DNA from: Erwinia mallotivora
Lineage (GTDB): Bacteria; Pseudomonadota; Gammaproteobacteria; Enterobacterales; Enterobacteriaceae
Length of the DNA: 64,000 nucleotides
Direction of reading: 5' to 3'
Assembly (NCBI RefSeq): GCF_000590885.1
Contig: NZ_JFHN01000075.1
Coordinates: forward strand, 62,001 to 126,000
The first letter of the stretch is position 1. Each line of letters opens with the position of its first letter. The translations under genes were made by a program, and so were the position numbers. Positions 28,187 through 38,819 of the stretch are shown here, piece by piece. Under the pieces are notes generated by a model, which made no database searches, had not been told where the DNA came from, and saw only the letters and a program-made list of their open reading frames with translations.

Positions 28187-29005
28187 ATGAGTTATCGCAT
28201 CATTGCGTTGGACCTCGATGGCACCCTGTTAACACCCCGTAAAACTATTCTTCCTGAGTCACTGACCGCACTGAAAAAGGCCCGTGAGGCTGGCGTTAAG
28301 GTGATTATTGTCACCGGCCGCCATCATGTTGCTATCCATCCTTTTTATCAGGCACTGGCGCTGGATACACCTGCAATCTGCTGTAATGGCACCTATTTGT
28401 ATGATTATCATGCAAAAAAGGTACTAAAGTCCGATCCCCTGCCCAAAGAGCAGGCTCAGCAGGTTATTACCCTGCTGGATGAATCAGCTATTCACGGGCT
28501 GCTGTACGTGGACAACGCCATGCTCTGGCAGACCGAAACCGGACATGTCACCCGCACCATGCAATGGGGACTGACGCTGCCAGAACATCAGCGTCCGGTC
28601 TTTATTCAGGTAGAGGACCTGGCAGAGGCCGCGCGCCAGGCTGACAATATCTGGAAATTTGCCCTCTCCCACCCGGACACCGTTGCCCTGCAACAGTTTG
28701 TCGATAAGGTGGAAAGCACCCTCGGTCTGGCCTGTGAATGGTCCTGGCATGACCAGGTGGATATTGCCAGAGCGGGTAACAGTAAAGGAAAACGGCTGGC
28801 AGAGTGGGTGGCCTCACAAGGATTGCAGATGAGTGACGTACTGGCTTTTGGCGATAATTATAACGATCTCAGTATGCTGGAAACGGTGGGACTGGGGGTG
28901 GCGATGGGAAATGCCGACGACGCCATCAAGGCCCGCGCGGGCCGCACCATCGGCAGCAATCTTGAAACAGGCATCGCCGACACGATTTATCGCGAAATAC
29001 TCTGA
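28187..29005 (+). CDS. ybhA: HAD-family sugar/pyridoxal phosphatase YbhA
   Basis: A 272-residue Cof-type HAD phosphatase. Motif I is DLDGTL (residues 8-13), motif II lies in IIVTGRHH, and motifs III/IV are represented by NSKGKRLAEW and AFGDNYNDLSML, the last providing magnesium-binding aspartates. E. coli YbhA dephosphorylates pyridoxal phosphate and several sugar phosphates in vitro. The start at 28187 gives the exact E. coli length. Convergent with modC, only six bases apart, so the two 3' ends must share or lack a terminator. Confidence 0.93.
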   Translation: MSYRIIALDLDGTLLTPRKTILPESLTALKKAREAGVKVIIVTGRHHVAIHPFYQALALDTPAICCNGTYLYDYHAKKVLKSDPLPKEQAQQVITLLDESAIHGLLYVDNAMLWQTETGHVTRTMQWGLTLPEHQRPVFIQVEDLAEAARQADNIWKFALSHPDTVALQQFVDKVESTLGLACEWSWHDQVDIARAGNSKGKRLAEWVASQGLQMSDVLAFGDNYNDLSMLETVGLGVAMGNADDAIKARAGRTIGSNLETGIADTIYREIL

Positions 29006-29011
29006 GACTGT

Positions 29012-30070
29012 TCAGGGGGTGATGGCGACGCTTTTAATCTGCGCATACAACCACATTCCCGGTTTGATCATCAGTTCATCTCTGGCCCACGGCGTGATCC
29101 GTGCCCAGATTTCGCTCAGTCCAACCAGCAGTTTCACCTCAACCTGCTGGTCCGTATCCAGCAGTTCTGCCACCTGAGCCGGGATAACGTTGCGAATGCT
29201 GCTGTTAACCGGCGGTTGTAACACCAGCGAAACATCGTCTGACTGGATACGGATGCGCATCGGCGTTTTCGCTGGCGCATCGATCCGACTGACCCAGATA
29301 TGCTGGTCGCCCAGCGACAGCGCCGTCATCGCGTAGTGCGGATGCTGTTCCAGCACCTGCACCCGCAGTACGCTGCTGAGCTCTGAACGGGGCAACCACG
29401 GTCGCATTGCGCTGCTGCCCCAGACTTTCTCCAGCGTATCCAGCGCCTTCACCTCGCCGTTATCCAGTATCATGACGTTATCCGCCAGATGCAGAATTTC
29501 ATCAAGGCTGTGGCTGACATACAGGACAGGAATTTCCACCTGCTTCGCCAGCGATTGCAGATACGGCATCAGCTCACGTTTACGTGGCAAATCCAGTGAC
29601 GCCAGCGGCTCGTCCATCAGCAAAATTTCCGGGGCCGTCAGTAACGCCCGGCCAATAGCCACGCGCTGTTTTTCTCCGCCGGACAGCTCTGCCGGAAAAC
29701 GCTCCAGCAGGTGCGCTATGCCCAACAAGGTGATCAGTGAGTCAAACTGCGGCCGCATCGACTTCGCCATGCCATAGCTGAGATTGCCCCGCACACGATA
29801 GTGCGGAAACAGCCGCGCATCCTGAAAGACATAACCAATACGGCGTTTTTCCGGCGGCAGGTTCAGCCGTCTGGCCACATCGAACAGCGGTCTGCCGTTC
29901 AGCATAATATGCCCTTCCTGCGGCTGCGACAGCCCGCCGATGGCATTAATCAATGAGGTTTTCCCCGCCCCTGAGACGCCAAAAATGGCGGTAATTCCCT
30001 TCGCGGGTAGGCGGGCATTAATTTTCAGCTGGTGTTCACCAAGACGCTGAGTAAAGTTCAGCTCTAACAT
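29012..30070 (-). CDS. modC: Molybdate ABC transporter ATPase ModC
   Basis: A 352-residue ATPase of the high-affinity molybdate importer. Walker A is GVSGAGKT (residues 33-40), the ABC signature LSGGEKQR, and Walker [13 protein letters not shown]. The C-terminal ~65 residues form a MOP-like molybdate-binding domain ([13 protein letters not shown]... VEVKLLVG) that senses intracellular molybdate. It overlaps modB by seven bases. Confidence 0.97.
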   Translation of the reverse strand: MLELNFTQRLGEHQLKINARLPAKGITAIFGVSGAGKTSLINAIGGLSQPQEGHIMLNGRPLFDVARRLNLPPEKRRIGYVFQDARLFPHYRVRGNLSYGMAKSMRPQFDSLITLLGIAHLLERFPAELSGGEKQRVAIGRALLTAPEILLMDEPLASLDLPRKRELMPYLQSLAKQVEIPVLYVSHSLDEILHLADNVMILDNGEVKALDTLEKVWGSSAMRPWLPRSELSSVLRVQVLEQHPHYAMTALSLGDQHIWVSRIDAPAKTPMRIRIQSDDVSLVLQPPVNSSIRNVIPAQVAELLDTDQQVEVKLLVGLSEIWARITPWARDELMIKPGMWLYAQIKSVAITP

Positions 30071-30759
30071 TTGCCCCCCAGACGCTTACGCCCCCAACGG
30101 GACAACCACTCCGACAACCACAGAGAAACCAGTGCCAGCACAATCGCCATGATACAAAGTCGCGCAGCGGCGTTTTCAGCACCCGGCGTTTCAATCAGCG
30201 TGTACATCGCGGAAGGCAGGGTCCGGGTTTCGCCGGGAATATTGGAAACAAAGGTGATGGTCGCACCGAATTCCCCCAGCGAGCGGGCAAAAGCCAGCAC
30301 CATCCCGGTGATGATCCCCGGAAAAATCAGCGGCAGGGTGATGGTAAAAAACACCCGGCAGCGGCCAGCGCCCAGGGTTCGGGCCGCCAGCTCGATTTTG
30401 CTATCCACGCCTTCTAACGCCAGACGAATAGCCCTGACCATCAGCGGAAAAGCTATCACCGCTGAAGCCAGCGCCGCGCCGCGCCAGCTGAAAGCAAAGG
30501 TGAAGCCAAACCAGTCGTAAAGATATTCACCAATCAGGCCGCGACGGCCAAATCCTGTCAGCAACAGATACCCCACGACTACCGGCGGCAGTACCAGCGG
30601 CAGATGGACGAGGCTGTCAAGCAGGGTTTTACCCGGAAAACGACACCGCACCAGCAGCCAGGCAACCAGTACCCCGAAAGGCAGACTGCACAGCACCGCC
30701 ACGGTGGAGACTTTCAGGCTGAGGGCAACAGCCTGCCATTCGGGCTCGGTCAGGATCAT
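30064..30759 (-). CDS. modB: Molybdate ABC transporter permease ModB
   Basis: A 231-residue inner-membrane permease with about five to six spans. The cytoplasmic EAA loop ([22 protein letters not shown]) couples to ModC. Overlaps modA by four bases and modC by seven, so modABC forms one translationally coupled operon. Confidence 0.97.
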   Translation of the reverse strand: MILTEPEWQAVALSLKVSTVAVLCSLPFGVLVAWLLVRCRFPGKTLLDSLVHLPLVLPPVVVGYLLLTGFGRRGLIGEYLYDWFGFTFAFSWRGAALASAVIAFPLMVRAIRLALEGVDSKIELAARTLGAGRCRVFFTITLPLIFPGIITGMVLAFARSLGEFGATITFVSNIPGETRTLPSAMYTLIETPGAENAAARLCIMAIVLALVSLWLSEWLSRWGRKRLGGKC

Positions 30760-31529
30760 GATTTTGGTGTGAATCCGTAACGTTTGAATACCGCAGCCGC
30801 CTGCGGCCCTTTCAGATATTGATAAAAGCCGGATACGGCAGCCGGGTGACGTTCGCCAACCATTGCCATCGGGTATTCCACCGGCCGGTGGCTGTTTTCA
30901 GGAAACAATCCCACCACGGTGACTTTTTTACTGGCCACCGCATCCGAACCATAAACAATGCCATAAGGCGTTTCATTGCGCTCTACCAGTGCCAGTGCGG
31001 CACGCACGCTGTTACCTCTGGCAAGTTGGGGCTCAAGTTCAGACCAGACGCCGAGATGTTGCAATGCGTCCCTGGCATAAATACCTGCCGGTACGTGGTC
31101 CGGATCGCCGACAGAGAGCCGTTGTCCCTTCAGCAAGCTTTTCCAGTCAGTGGAGGTCGATAGCCGGACCTGCTGCGTCTGACTCGCCGCCGGGGCCACC
31201 AGCACCAGATCGTTGCCCAGCAGAGTGACACGGCTTGCGGAATCAATGGCTTTTTTCTGAGCGACGTAGTCCATCCATTGCTGGTCGGCAGAGATAAAGA
31301 TATCGGCAGGTGCCCCCTGCTCAATCTGGCGAGCCAGCGTGGAAGAGGAAGCAAACGAGCTGACCACCTGTACCGCATTATCTTTCTGATATTGCGCGGC
31401 GATTTCCTGCAAGGCATTGGTCAATGAGGCCGCAGCAAAAACGGTCACGTTATCTGCCGCAACGGCATAGCCGTTAACGCCGATACTGATAGCCGCAACG
31501 GCAAAAAAACAGCGTAATTTCACAGACAT
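30756..31529 (-). CDS. modA: Periplasmic molybdate-binding protein ModA
   Basis: A 257-residue binding protein with a Sec signal ending around GYAVA-ADN. The mature part begins VTVFAAASLTNALQEIA, whose serine contacts the oxyanion, and continues with SFASSSTLARQIEQGAPADIF and VERNETPYGIVYGSDA, all characteristic of ModA. It captures molybdate or tungstate for ModBC. A palindromic ModE site lies ~20 bp upstream. Confidence 0.97.
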   Translation of the reverse strand: MSVKLRCFFAVAAISIGVNGYAVAADNVTVFAAASLTNALQEIAAQYQKDNAVQVVSSFASSSTLARQIEQGAPADIFISADQQWMDYVAQKKAIDSASRVTLLGNDLVLVAPAASQTQQVRLSTSTDWKSLLKGQRLSVGDPDHVPAGIYARDALQHLGVWSELEPQLARGNSVRAALALVERNETPYGIVYGSDAVASKKVTVVGLFPENSHRPVEYPMAMVGERHPAAVSGFYQYLKGPQAAAVFKRYGFTPKS

Positions 31530-31547
31530 GGTGTTCTCCAGAGGGTG

Positions 31548-31573
31548 TCGTTATGTACGGGATACTATAACGA
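31548..31573. promoter_or_regulatory. ModE operator of modABC
   Basis: A palindrome with arms TCGTTATGTA and TACTATAACGA around a short centre, matching the ModE consensus. In E. coli ModE-molybdate represses modABC from this position. The site is intact although modE nearby is frameshifted. Confidence 0.8.
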
Positions 31574-31631
31574 GACAAAAAACACTGTCATTGGGATTAT
31601 CGGCAGAAATAGCAGGAAGTTGAGCCAGAAC

Positions 31632-31663
31632 AATAAAAACAGACGCCCGGCAGAAGCCGGGCG
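31632..31663 (-). terminator. Terminator after acrZ
   Basis: Minus strand: an 8-bp stem CGCCCGGC/GCCGGGCG with a four-base loop, followed shortly by a T-run. It sits between the acrZ stop and the modA promoter. Confidence 0.75.
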
Positions 31664-31678
31664 TGAAGGGAAATTGCG

Positions 31679-31834
31679 TTACTGCCGGTTTTTGGCAGGC
31701 TGGTCGTCGCGGTGACCAATTTTAGAGATGATATTAAAGACTTCACCCAGTCCGTAAATCAGGCCCAGGATGATCGCCATCACCACGGGAACCATCAGGA
31801 TCGCTTCACCCAGACCAATCAGTAATTCCAGCAT
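31679..31834 (-). CDS. acrZ: AcrAB-TolC efflux accessory protein AcrZ
   Basis: A 51-residue single-span inner-membrane protein. It matches E. coli AcrZ (formerly YbhT), which binds AcrB and widens or tunes substrate export by the AcrAB-TolC pump. The N-terminal half ([20 protein letters not shown]) is the bent membrane helix, and the tail is hydrophilic. The ATG at 31834 gives the family N-terminus (MLELL). Lies between modA and modE exactly as in E. coli. Confidence 0.93.
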   Translation of the reverse strand: MLELLIGLGEAILMVPVVMAIILGLIYGLGEVFNIISKIGHRDDQPAKNRQ

Positions 31835-31977
31835 GATGTCTCCACTGTCTGATATAAAAAAGCTATTGTATCGACAGCCCAAAAAAGTGCACTGACCTTT
31901 TGTGCGTTTCAGCCATTTTTACTGTCCGGCGTTCAGGCGTGTAAAATTCAGGACACTGACCTTTTCCAGGAGCCATT

Positions 31978-32749
31978 ATGCAGGCCGAACTTACCCTGAT
32001 CCTGAAACTGCAACAGCGGTTGTTTGCCGACCCCCGCCGGATTGAATTGCTGAAACAAATTCGCCACACCGGCTCAATCAGCCAGGCTGGCGGGCATCAG
32101 CTATAAAAGCGCCTGGGACGCCGTTAATGAGATGAACCAGTTAGCTGAACGTCCACTGGTTGACCGCTCAACCGGGGGCAAAGGCGGCGGCGGCGCACAG
32201 CTTACCGCTTATGGCGAGCGATTAATCCAGCTGTTTGCGCTGATGGAACAGATCCAGCAAAAAGCATTTGACGTTTTGCAGGACGATGCCCCTCCCGTCA
32301 GCCTGCTGGGGGCTATCGCCCGGCTTTCCCTTCAGACCAGCGCCCGAAACCAGTGGCACGGCACCGTGGTGGCACGCCGAATGCAATCGGTACAGCAACA
32401 GGTAGATATTTTACTGAAAGACGGCACGACGCGAATTACCGCTGCGCTGACGGAGCAAAGCGCTAACCGACTGGCGCTGGAAAACGGTAAAGAGGTTCTG
32501 GTTCTGATTAAAGCGCCGTGGATTGATGTCACCCAGGCCTGTTCGACAGCCGATAACCAGCTGAGCGGCATCCTCACGCATATTGAGCACGGCACCACCC
32601 ACAGCGAAGTGCTGATTACCCTGCCCGGCAACGAAACCTTGTGCGCCACACTGACCCGGCAACATGTGGCGCAGCAAAAACTTCAACAGGGTATGGAGGT
32701 CATCGCGCATTTTGATGCAGACCGGGTGATTGTCGCTACGCTGCTCTGA
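31978..32749 (+). pseudogene. modE: Molybdate-dependent regulator ModE, frameshifted in the helix-turn-helix
   Basis: From ATG 31978 the frame reads MQAELTLILKLQQRLFADP... to GSISQ, then changes to AGGHQL and stops at TAA 32104-32106. In another frame the coding resumes as GISYKSAWDAVNEMNQ, runs through both molybdate-binding Mop domains and ends at 32749. Compared with E. coli ModE, about five residues are missing after SISQ. The junction (after 32087) is explained exactly by loss of eight bases that would have encoded AAK/L. The lesion falls in the DNA-binding helix-turn-helix. The downstream ATG at 32132 could give only the effector domains, without DNA binding. Confidence 0.88.
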
Positions 32750-32824
32750 ACGCTGAGCCGTAATTTGACAGCATCGCCAGCGATTATTCATAGTGGGCTG
32801 GTCATGCACTAAATGGAATAAAGA

Positions 32825-34297
32825 ATGTCAACGTTGCACATTTCGCAAGGCCAGTTTTACCCCGGCGGCAATCAGACGCTCTCTCTGGGCGATTTCAGCC
32901 TGCGAGCCGGAGAAGCCTGGGCCTTTGTCGGCGCTAACGGCAGCGGGAAATCATCGCTGGCCCGGGTACTTTCCGGCGAGCTACCTGTCGGAAAAGGCCA
33001 ACTGGAAAGTACTTTTCTGCGACCATTTCGCCTGTCACTGGAGCAGTTACAAAAACTGGTCGCGGATGAATGGCAACGCAACAACACCGATATGCTCGGT
33101 GTTGATGAAGAGGATAGCGGACGCACCACCGCCGAAATTATTCAGGATGAGGTGAAAGATCCCCTTCGCTGTCAGCAGCTTGCCAGCCAGTTTGCCATCA
33201 CCCCACTGCTGCCGCGCCGTTTTAAATATCTCTCTACCGGTGAAACCCGTAAAACGCTGCTGTGCCAGGCACTGATGTCCCGACCAGACCTGCTTATTCT
33301 TGATGAGCCTTTTGACGGGCTGGATGTGGCTTCGCGTGCCAGTCTGACGCAGGTCCTGGCGGAGCTGCATCAGCACGGCCACACTCTGGTGCTGATTTTA
33401 AATCGCTTTGAAGACATTCCCGATTTTATTGACAACGTGGGTGTACTGGCGGAGTGCTCACTGGTTGAGGTTGGTCCTCGCCAGACGATCCTGGCCCAGG
33501 CCCTGATTGCGCAGCTGGCTCACAGTGAGAATTTACAGGGCATGGCGCTGCCAGAGTCCGACAATGACCAGCAACCGGCACTGGCGGCAGATACGCCTCT
33601 TATCATCCTGCGTAACGGCGTGGTCAGCTGGAACGACCGGCCAGTTATCAATCAGCTGAGCTGGCAGGTGAATCCGGGGGAACACTGGCAAATTGTTGGC
33701 CCCAATGGCGCAGGAAAATCCACGCTTCTGAGCCTGGTCACCGGCGATCATCCACAGGGTTACAGCAACGATCTGACCCTGTTTGGCCGTCGTCGCGGCA
33801 GCGGCGAGACTATCTGGGATATTAAAAAGCACATCGGCTACGTCAGCAGCGCGCTGCATCTGGATTACCGCATCAGCAGCAGCGTTCGCAATGTGATTAT
33901 CTCCGGCTTTTTTGACTCGATTGGCATTTACCAGGCGGTTTCCGATCGCCAGCGTTTTCTTGCCGGGCAGTGGCTGCACCTGCTTGGCATGGATACGCCA
34001 GTGGCCGATGCCCCGTTTAACACCCTGTCATGGGGACAGCAACGGCTGGTGCTGATTGTCCGTGCGCTGGTGAAACATCCCACGCTGTTGATTCTGGATG
34101 AACCCTTGCAGGGGCTGGACGCGATCAATCGCCAGCTGGTGCGCCGTTTTGTTGATGTGCTGATTGGCGAAGGCAAAACTCAGCTGCTGTTCGTCTCTCA
34201 TCACGCTGCGGATGCGCCCCGGTGTATCACCCATCGCCTGACCTTTATCCCCGATGGAGACAGCTGGCGCTATCACCAGCAAAAGACAGAATGTTGA
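32825..34297 (+). CDS. modF: ModF, duplicated ABC ATPase of the mod locus
   Basis: A 490-residue protein made of two fused ABC ATPase domains. Walker A motifs are GANGSGKS (domain 1, about residue 38) and GPNGAGKS (domain 2, about residue 295); Walker B segments are LLILDEPFDGLD and LLILDEPLQGLD. It has no membrane part. In E. coli it follows modE in one operon, and its role (photorepair-like or molybdate-related) is unresolved. The signature motif is weak in domain 1 (LSTGETRK) and LSWGQQ in domain 2. Confidence 0.94.
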   Translation: MSTLHISQGQFYPGGNQTLSLGDFSLRAGEAWAFVGANGSGKSSLARVLSGELPVGKGQLESTFLRPFRLSLEQLQKLVADEWQRNNTDMLGVDEEDSGRTTAEIIQDEVKDPLRCQQLASQFAITPLLPRRFKYLSTGETRKTLLCQALMSRPDLLILDEPFDGLDVASRASLTQVLAELHQHGHTLVLILNRFEDIPDFIDNVGVLAECSLVEVGPRQTILAQALIAQLAHSENLQGMALPESDNDQQPALAADTPLIILRNGVVSWNDRPVINQLSWQVNPGEHWQIVGPNGAGKSTLLSLVTGDHPQGYSNDLTLFGRRRGSGETIWDIKKHIGYVSSALHLDYRISSSVRNVIISGFFDSIGIYQAVSDRQRFLAGQWLHLLGMDTPVADAPFNTLSWGQQRLVLIVRALVKHPTLLILDEPLQGLDAINRQLVRRFVDVLIGEGKTQLLFVSHHAADAPRCITHRLTFIPDGDSWRYHQQKTEC

Positions 34298-34633
34298 GCG
34301 ATGCCAGCAATGCAAAGCCCCTGCCGGTAGCAAGAATGCCCACCGCAGCCCGCGTATCTGGACAAAACTGAACCAGGATCTTCCGCGCGGTTCAACCTCC
34401 TGTGGCCAGTGTGCGCTGGCCATAAGCCCCGTATCATTTCAGTGTAACCGTTACCAATATATTGCACTTTGAGTTTCATCTGCATGAATGATTAGGGCAT
34501 AACACCTTATAATCAGGATTTTTCACCTTGTGTAAACGATTCCATTTATCCAGACTCGATCACGCTTTATTACCCGGCTTTGTGCTATTTTTTTTTAATC
34601 ACCCGAGGCATTAGAAGGCTATCAGGATTTAAC
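34298..34633. other. modF-galT intergenic region
   Basis: Holds a TGGCCAG/CTGGCCA hairpin at 34403-34421, a GalR-like operator at 34530-34545 and the galT leader. No galE sequence or remnant is seen, although E. coli has galE here. Confidence 0.6.
34530..34545. promoter_or_regulatory. GalR/GalS-type operator upstream of galT
   Basis: GTGTAAACGATTCCAT matches the consensus GTGNAANCGNTTNCAC at all but the last position, ~90 bp upstream of the galT start. It suggests galactose-responsive control of galTKM despite the missing galE. Confidence 0.65.
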
Positions 34634-35680
34634 ATGCAAAAATTCAACCCGGTCGACCACCCGCATCGCCGTTACAACCCGCTGTCCGACCAGTGGATTC
34701 TGGTTTCACCTCATCGGGCGAAGCGTCCCTGGCAGGGTGCGCAGGAGACGGCATCATCACAACAGCTTCCCGCTCACGATCCTGACTGCTTTCTCTGTCC
34801 AGGCAACAGTCGCGTTACGGGTGATAAAAATCCTGATTACACCAGCACCTGGGTTTTTACCAATGATTTTGCCGCGCTGATGACCGACACGCCGGATGCC
34901 GCAGAGAGTGACGATCCGCTGATGCGATGTGAAAGTGCGCGAGGAACCAGCCGGGTGATCTGCTTTTCACCCGATCACAGCAAAACGCTGCCGGAACTTT
35001 CTCTTACCGCGCTGGAGCAGATAGTACGCACCTGGCAGGAGCAGACGGCCGACCTTGGGCAACACTATCCCTGGGTGCAGGTATTTGAGAATAAAGGGGC
35101 GGCGATGGGCTGCTCAAATCCCCATCCGCACGGCCAGATCTGGGCGAACAGTTTTCTGCCAAATGAAGCAAAACGTGAAGACGATTTGCAGCGCACTTAT
35201 TTCCAACAGCATCAGTCACCGATGTTGCTGGATTACACCACCCGCGAGCTGAAAGATGGCAGCCGGACGGTAGTGGAAACCGAACACTGGCTGGCAGTGG
35301 TTCCGTGGTGGGCAGCCTGGCCATTTGAAACCTTGCTGTTACCTAAAGCGCATATCAAACGCCTGGTTGATCTGACCGATGCCCAGCGCCGGGACTTAGC
35401 GCTGGCGCTGAAAAAACTGACCAGCCGCTATGACAATCTGTTCCAGTGCTCTTTCCCCTACTCAATGGGCTGGCATGGCGCACCGTTCAATGGCGAAGCC
35501 AATGAACACTGGCAGTTACACGCCCATTTCTACCCGCCGTTATTGCGCTCTGCCACAGTGCGCAAGTTTATGGTGGGCTATGAAATGCTGGCAGAAACGC
35601 AACGCGATTTAACGGCGGAGCAGGCAGCAGAGCGTCTGCGTTCCGTCAGTGATATTCATTTCCGCGAGACGGGAGCATAA
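34634..35680 (+). CDS. galT: Galactose-1-phosphate uridylyltransferase GalT
   Basis: A 348-residue Leloir-pathway enzyme exchanging UDP-glucose and galactose-1-phosphate. The catalytic HxH motif is in [12 protein letters not shown], where the second histidine forms the uridylyl intermediate. Zinc ligands are in FLCPGN and the downstream histidines. The start at 34634 gives the E. coli length; the open frame upstream of it looks non-coding. First gene of galTKM. Confidence 0.97.
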   Translation: MQKFNPVDHPHRRYNPLSDQWILVSPHRAKRPWQGAQETASSQQLPAHDPDCFLCPGNSRVTGDKNPDYTSTWVFTNDFAALMTDTPDAAESDDPLMRCESARGTSRVICFSPDHSKTLPELSLTALEQIVRTWQEQTADLGQHYPWVQVFENKGAAMGCSNPHPHGQIWANSFLPNEAKREDDLQRTYFQQHQSPMLLDYTTRELKDGSRTVVETEHWLAVVPWWAAWPFETLLLPKAHIKRLVDLTDAQRRDLALALKKLTSRYDNLFQCSFPYSMGWHGAPFNGEANEHWQLHAHFYPPLLRSATVRKFMVGYEMLAETQRDLTAEQAAERLRSVSDIHFRETGA

Positions 35681-35682
35681 CA

Positions 35683-36831
35683 ATGACTTTAAAGACCTCT
35701 GCCCACCAGATTTTTGCCGATCAATTTGGCTATCAGGCCAGCCACACCATCCAGGCACCAGGTCGGGTGAATCTTATTGGTGAACACACTGATTACAATG
35801 ATGGCTTTGTTCTGCCCTGCGCCATTGATTACCAGACGGTGATTGCCTGCGCGAAACGTGACGACCGGCAAATTCGGGTGATCGCGGCGGATTACGATAA
35901 TCAGCAGGATATTTTTTCTCTCGATCAACCGATTCTCAGCCATCCGGATCAGATGTGGGCAAACTATGTGCGCGGCGTGGTGAAACATCTGCAAAAACGC
36001 GATGCCAGCTTTGGCGGCATGGATATGGTGATTAGCGGGGACGTGCCACAGGGGGCAGGTCTCAGCTCTTCAGCCTCTCTTGAGGTCGCGGTCGGTACGG
36101 TTTTCCAGCAAATCTATCATCTGTCGCTGGACGGGGCCGGGATTGCGCTGAACGGACAGGAAGCAGAAAATCAGTTCGTCGGCTGTAACTGCGGCATTAT
36201 GGATCAGCTGATTTCCGCCCTGGGCAAAAAAGATCATGCCATGCTACTGGATTGCCGGACGCTGGGCACCCGCCCTGTGCCGATGCCGGAAGATATTGCC
36301 GTGGTAATCATTAATTCAAACTTCCGCCGCAGTCTGGTGGGAAGTGAATACAATACCCGCCGTCAGCAGTGTGAAACCGGCGCACGCTTCTTCAGCCAGA
36401 CGTCACTGCGCGATGTGGATCTGAACCAGTTTAAAGCGGTCGAACAGCAGCTGGATCCTGTGGTGGCAAAACGCGTTCGCCATGTACTGACCGAGAATGC
36501 CCGCACGCTGGAAGCCGCCGATGCGCTGGCAAAAGGCGATCTTTCGCGGATGGCCGTGCTGATGGCAGAATCTCATGCTTCGATGCGCGATGACTTCGAA
36601 ATTACCGTACCGCCGATCGATATGCTGGTTGAGATTGTCAAAGCCACGCTGGGTGAACGCGGTGGCGTGCGTATGACCGGCGGGGGTTTTGGTGGCTGCG
36701 TGGTGGCGTTGATGCCACAGGCGCTGGTCGATACCGTGAGAACCGCCGTGGCAGAACAGTACGAAGCGAAATCCGGGATTAAAGAAACCTTTTATGTCTG
36801 CAAAGCGTCGGCAGGAGCAGGACAATGCTGA
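35683..36831 (+). CDS. galK: Galactokinase GalK
   Basis: A 382-residue GHMP-family kinase phosphorylating galactose at C1. The galactokinase signature is seen as [15 protein letters not shown] near residue 28, the ATP-binding GHMP motif as [13 protein letters not shown], and the C-terminal glycine-rich motif as MTGGGFGGC. Two bases separate it from galT, and it overlaps galM by seven. Confidence 0.98.
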   Translation: MTLKTSAHQIFADQFGYQASHTIQAPGRVNLIGEHTDYNDGFVLPCAIDYQTVIACAKRDDRQIRVIAADYDNQQDIFSLDQPILSHPDQMWANYVRGVVKHLQKRDASFGGMDMVISGDVPQGAGLSSSASLEVAVGTVFQQIYHLSLDGAGIALNGQEAENQFVGCNCGIMDQLISALGKKDHAMLLDCRTLGTRPVPMPEDIAVVIINSNFRRSLVGSEYNTRRQQCETGARFFSQTSLRDVDLNQFKAVEQQLDPVVAKRVRHVLTENARTLEAADALAKGDLSRMAVLMAESHASMRDDFEITVPPIDMLVEIVKATLGERGGVRMTGGGFGGCVVALMPQALVDTVRTAVAEQYEAKSGIKETFYVCKASAGAGQC

Positions 36832-37865
36832 ACGAACAAACTTCTCATGCCCCGGATGGTCAGCCGTGGCATATCACCACCTTGCGAAATGCCGGGGGAA
36901 TGGTAGCAACCTTTATGGACTGGGGGGCCACCTGGCTCTCCGCCCGCGTACCAATGCATGACGACACGGTGCGTGAGGCGCTGCTGGGCTGCGCCACACC
37001 CTCCGATTATCTGCATCAGTCAGCCTATCTGGGCGCAGCGATAGGCCGGTACGCCAATCGCATTGCCCACTCGACCTTCAGCAGAGAGGGTAAAAGCTGG
37101 CAACTGGTGGCAAATCAGGGCGCACATCAGTTGCATGGCGGCCCGACCGGCTTTCATTATCGCCGGTGGCAGATAGTGCGTCAGGCAGAGCAGGAAGTGG
37201 AATATCAGCTGGTTTCTGCCGATGGCGATCAGGGCTATCCCGGAAATTTACGGGTCACGCTGCTTTACCGGCTGGATGATGATAATACGGTGTCAGTCAG
37301 TTTCGGGGCAGAAGTTGACCAACCCTGCCCGGTCAATCTGACCAACCACGCCTACTTTAATCTGGACGCCGAACATGGTGATGCCCGCCATCATCGCCTG
37401 CAACTTAATGCCACACATTATCTGCCGGTTGACGGTGAAGGCATTCCGAACGGCGATTTAAAACAAGTGACAGGCACCAGCTTCGACTTCAGCCAGCCAA
37501 AACTCGTGGCAAAGGACTTTTTACAGGATGACGACCAGCGTGCGGTGAAGGGCTACGATCATGCTTTCCTGTTGAATAAAGAGAGCGCCTCGCAGCCCGC
37601 TGCCCGGCTGTGGTCAGCGGACGGTAAGCTTGAGCTGAGCGTGTTCACCACCGCCCCCGCTTTGCAATTTTATTCTGGCAACTATCTGCAAGGCACGCCG
37701 GCTCGCGAACAGGGTGTTTATGGTGCGTTTCAGGGGATCGCGCTGGAAAGTGAGTTTCTCCCCGACTCGCCAAATCATCCGGAGTGGCCACAACCTGACT
37801 GCTGGTTGCAGCCAGGTGAATCGTATCAGTCAGTGACCCGCTATCGTCTGACAGCATTTGACTGA
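36825..37865 (+). CDS. galM: Aldose 1-epimerase (galactose mutarotase) GalM
   Basis: A 346-residue mutarotase that interconverts alpha and beta galactose so that GalK receives the alpha anomer. Family features are [12 protein letters not shown], the catalytic histidine segment [11 protein letters not shown], and the glutamate in [17 protein letters not shown]. Its start overlaps the galK end, consistent with one galTKM transcript. Confidence 0.96.
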   Translation: MLNEQTSHAPDGQPWHITTLRNAGGMVATFMDWGATWLSARVPMHDDTVREALLGCATPSDYLHQSAYLGAAIGRYANRIAHSTFSREGKSWQLVANQGAHQLHGGPTGFHYRRWQIVRQAEQEVEYQLVSADGDQGYPGNLRVTLLYRLDDDNTVSVSFGAEVDQPCPVNLTNHAYFNLDAEHGDARHHRLQLNATHYLPVDGEGIPNGDLKQVTGTSFDFSQPKLVAKDFLQDDDQRAVKGYDHAFLLNKESASQPAARLWSADGKLELSVFTTAPALQFYSGNYLQGTPAREQGVYGAFQGIALESEFLPDSPNHPEWPQPDCWLQPGESYQSVTRYRLTAFD

Positions 37866-38017
37866 GCGCATGAAAATCGCGCATGGTGTACGCTACAGGC
37901 TTACTTGCCGTGAAGATTTCAGCTATGGTATTGACCAGCAAAAATTGCGACGGCTGCATCAGGCAATTTTCGGTTTACCATTATCTCAGAAACGTCAGAT
38001 TATTAAGGAGTTAAGCA

Positions 38018-38770
38018 ATGGCTGTAACCAAGCTGGTTCTGGTACGTCACGGCGAAAGCCAGTGGAATAACGAAAACCGCTTTACCGGATGGTACGATGT
38101 GGACCTTTCCGATAAAGGGCGTACCGAAGCGAAAGCAGCGGGTCAGCTGCTGAAAAAAGAAGGATTTACCTTCGATTTCGCTTACACCTCCGTGCTGAAA
38201 CGTGCCATCCACACGCTGTGGAACATTCTGGATGAAGTGGACCAGGTATGGTTACCTGTGGAGAAATCCTGGCGTCTGAATGAGCGCCATTACGGTGCAC
38301 TTCAGGGTCTGGACAAAGCGGAAACGGCCCAGAAATACGGTGACGAGCAGGTTAAACAGTGGCGTCGTGGCTTTGCGGTAACACCACCAGAGCTGGATCG
38401 TGCTGATGAGCGTTTTCCCGGCCATGACCCGCGTTATGCGTCGCTGACTGCTGAGCAGCTCCCTACCACCGAAAGCCTGGCGCTGACCATCGATCGCGTA
38501 TTGCCATACTGGAATGAATCCATTCTGCCACGCATGAAAAAAGGCGAGAAAGTGATCATCGCTGCTCACGGTAACTCGCTGCGTGCGCTGGTGAAATATC
38601 TCGACAATATGAGTGAAGAAGAGATCCTCGAACTGAACATCCCTACCGGTGTGCCACTGGTGTATGAATTTGACGAAAACTTCAAACCAGTCAAACACTA
38701 CTATCTGGGTGATGCCGACGAGATTGCAGCCAAAGCGGCTGCCGTGGCTAATCAGGGTAAAGCGAAGTAA
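38018..38770 (+). CDS. gpmA: 2,3-bisphosphoglycerate-dependent phosphoglycerate mutase GpmA
   Basis: A 250-residue glycolytic enzyme interconverting 3- and 2-phosphoglycerate. The phospho-acceptor histidine is in [10 protein letters not shown] (residue 11), the GRTEAKAAG and [11 protein letters not shown] motifs follow, and the second catalytic histidine is in [16 protein letters not shown] lies upstream of the ATG. Position after galM matches E. coli. Convergent with aroG over a shared hairpin. Confidence 0.98.
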   Translation: MAVTKLVLVRHGESQWNNENRFTGWYDVDLSDKGRTEAKAAGQLLKKEGFTFDFAYTSVLKRAIHTLWNILDEVDQVWLPVEKSWRLNERHYGALQGLDKAETAQKYGDEQVKQWRRGFAVTPPELDRADERFPGHDPRYASLTAEQLPTTESLALTIDRVLPYWNESILPRMKKGEKVIIAAHGNSLRALVKYLDNMSEEEILELNIPTGVPLVYEFDENFKPVKHYYLGDADEIAAKAAAVANQGKAK

Positions 38771-38793
38771 TTTTTCGATCCTGTATAACGTCA

Positions 38794-38814
38794 AACCCCA
38801 CCACCGGTGGGGTT
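38794..38814. terminator. Bidirectional terminator between gpmA and aroG
   Basis: Nine-bp stem AACCCCACC/GGTGGGGTT with a three-base loop between two convergent genes. T-richness is modest on the plus side (TTGTTATT). Confidence 0.65.
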
Positions 38815-38819
38815 GTTAT

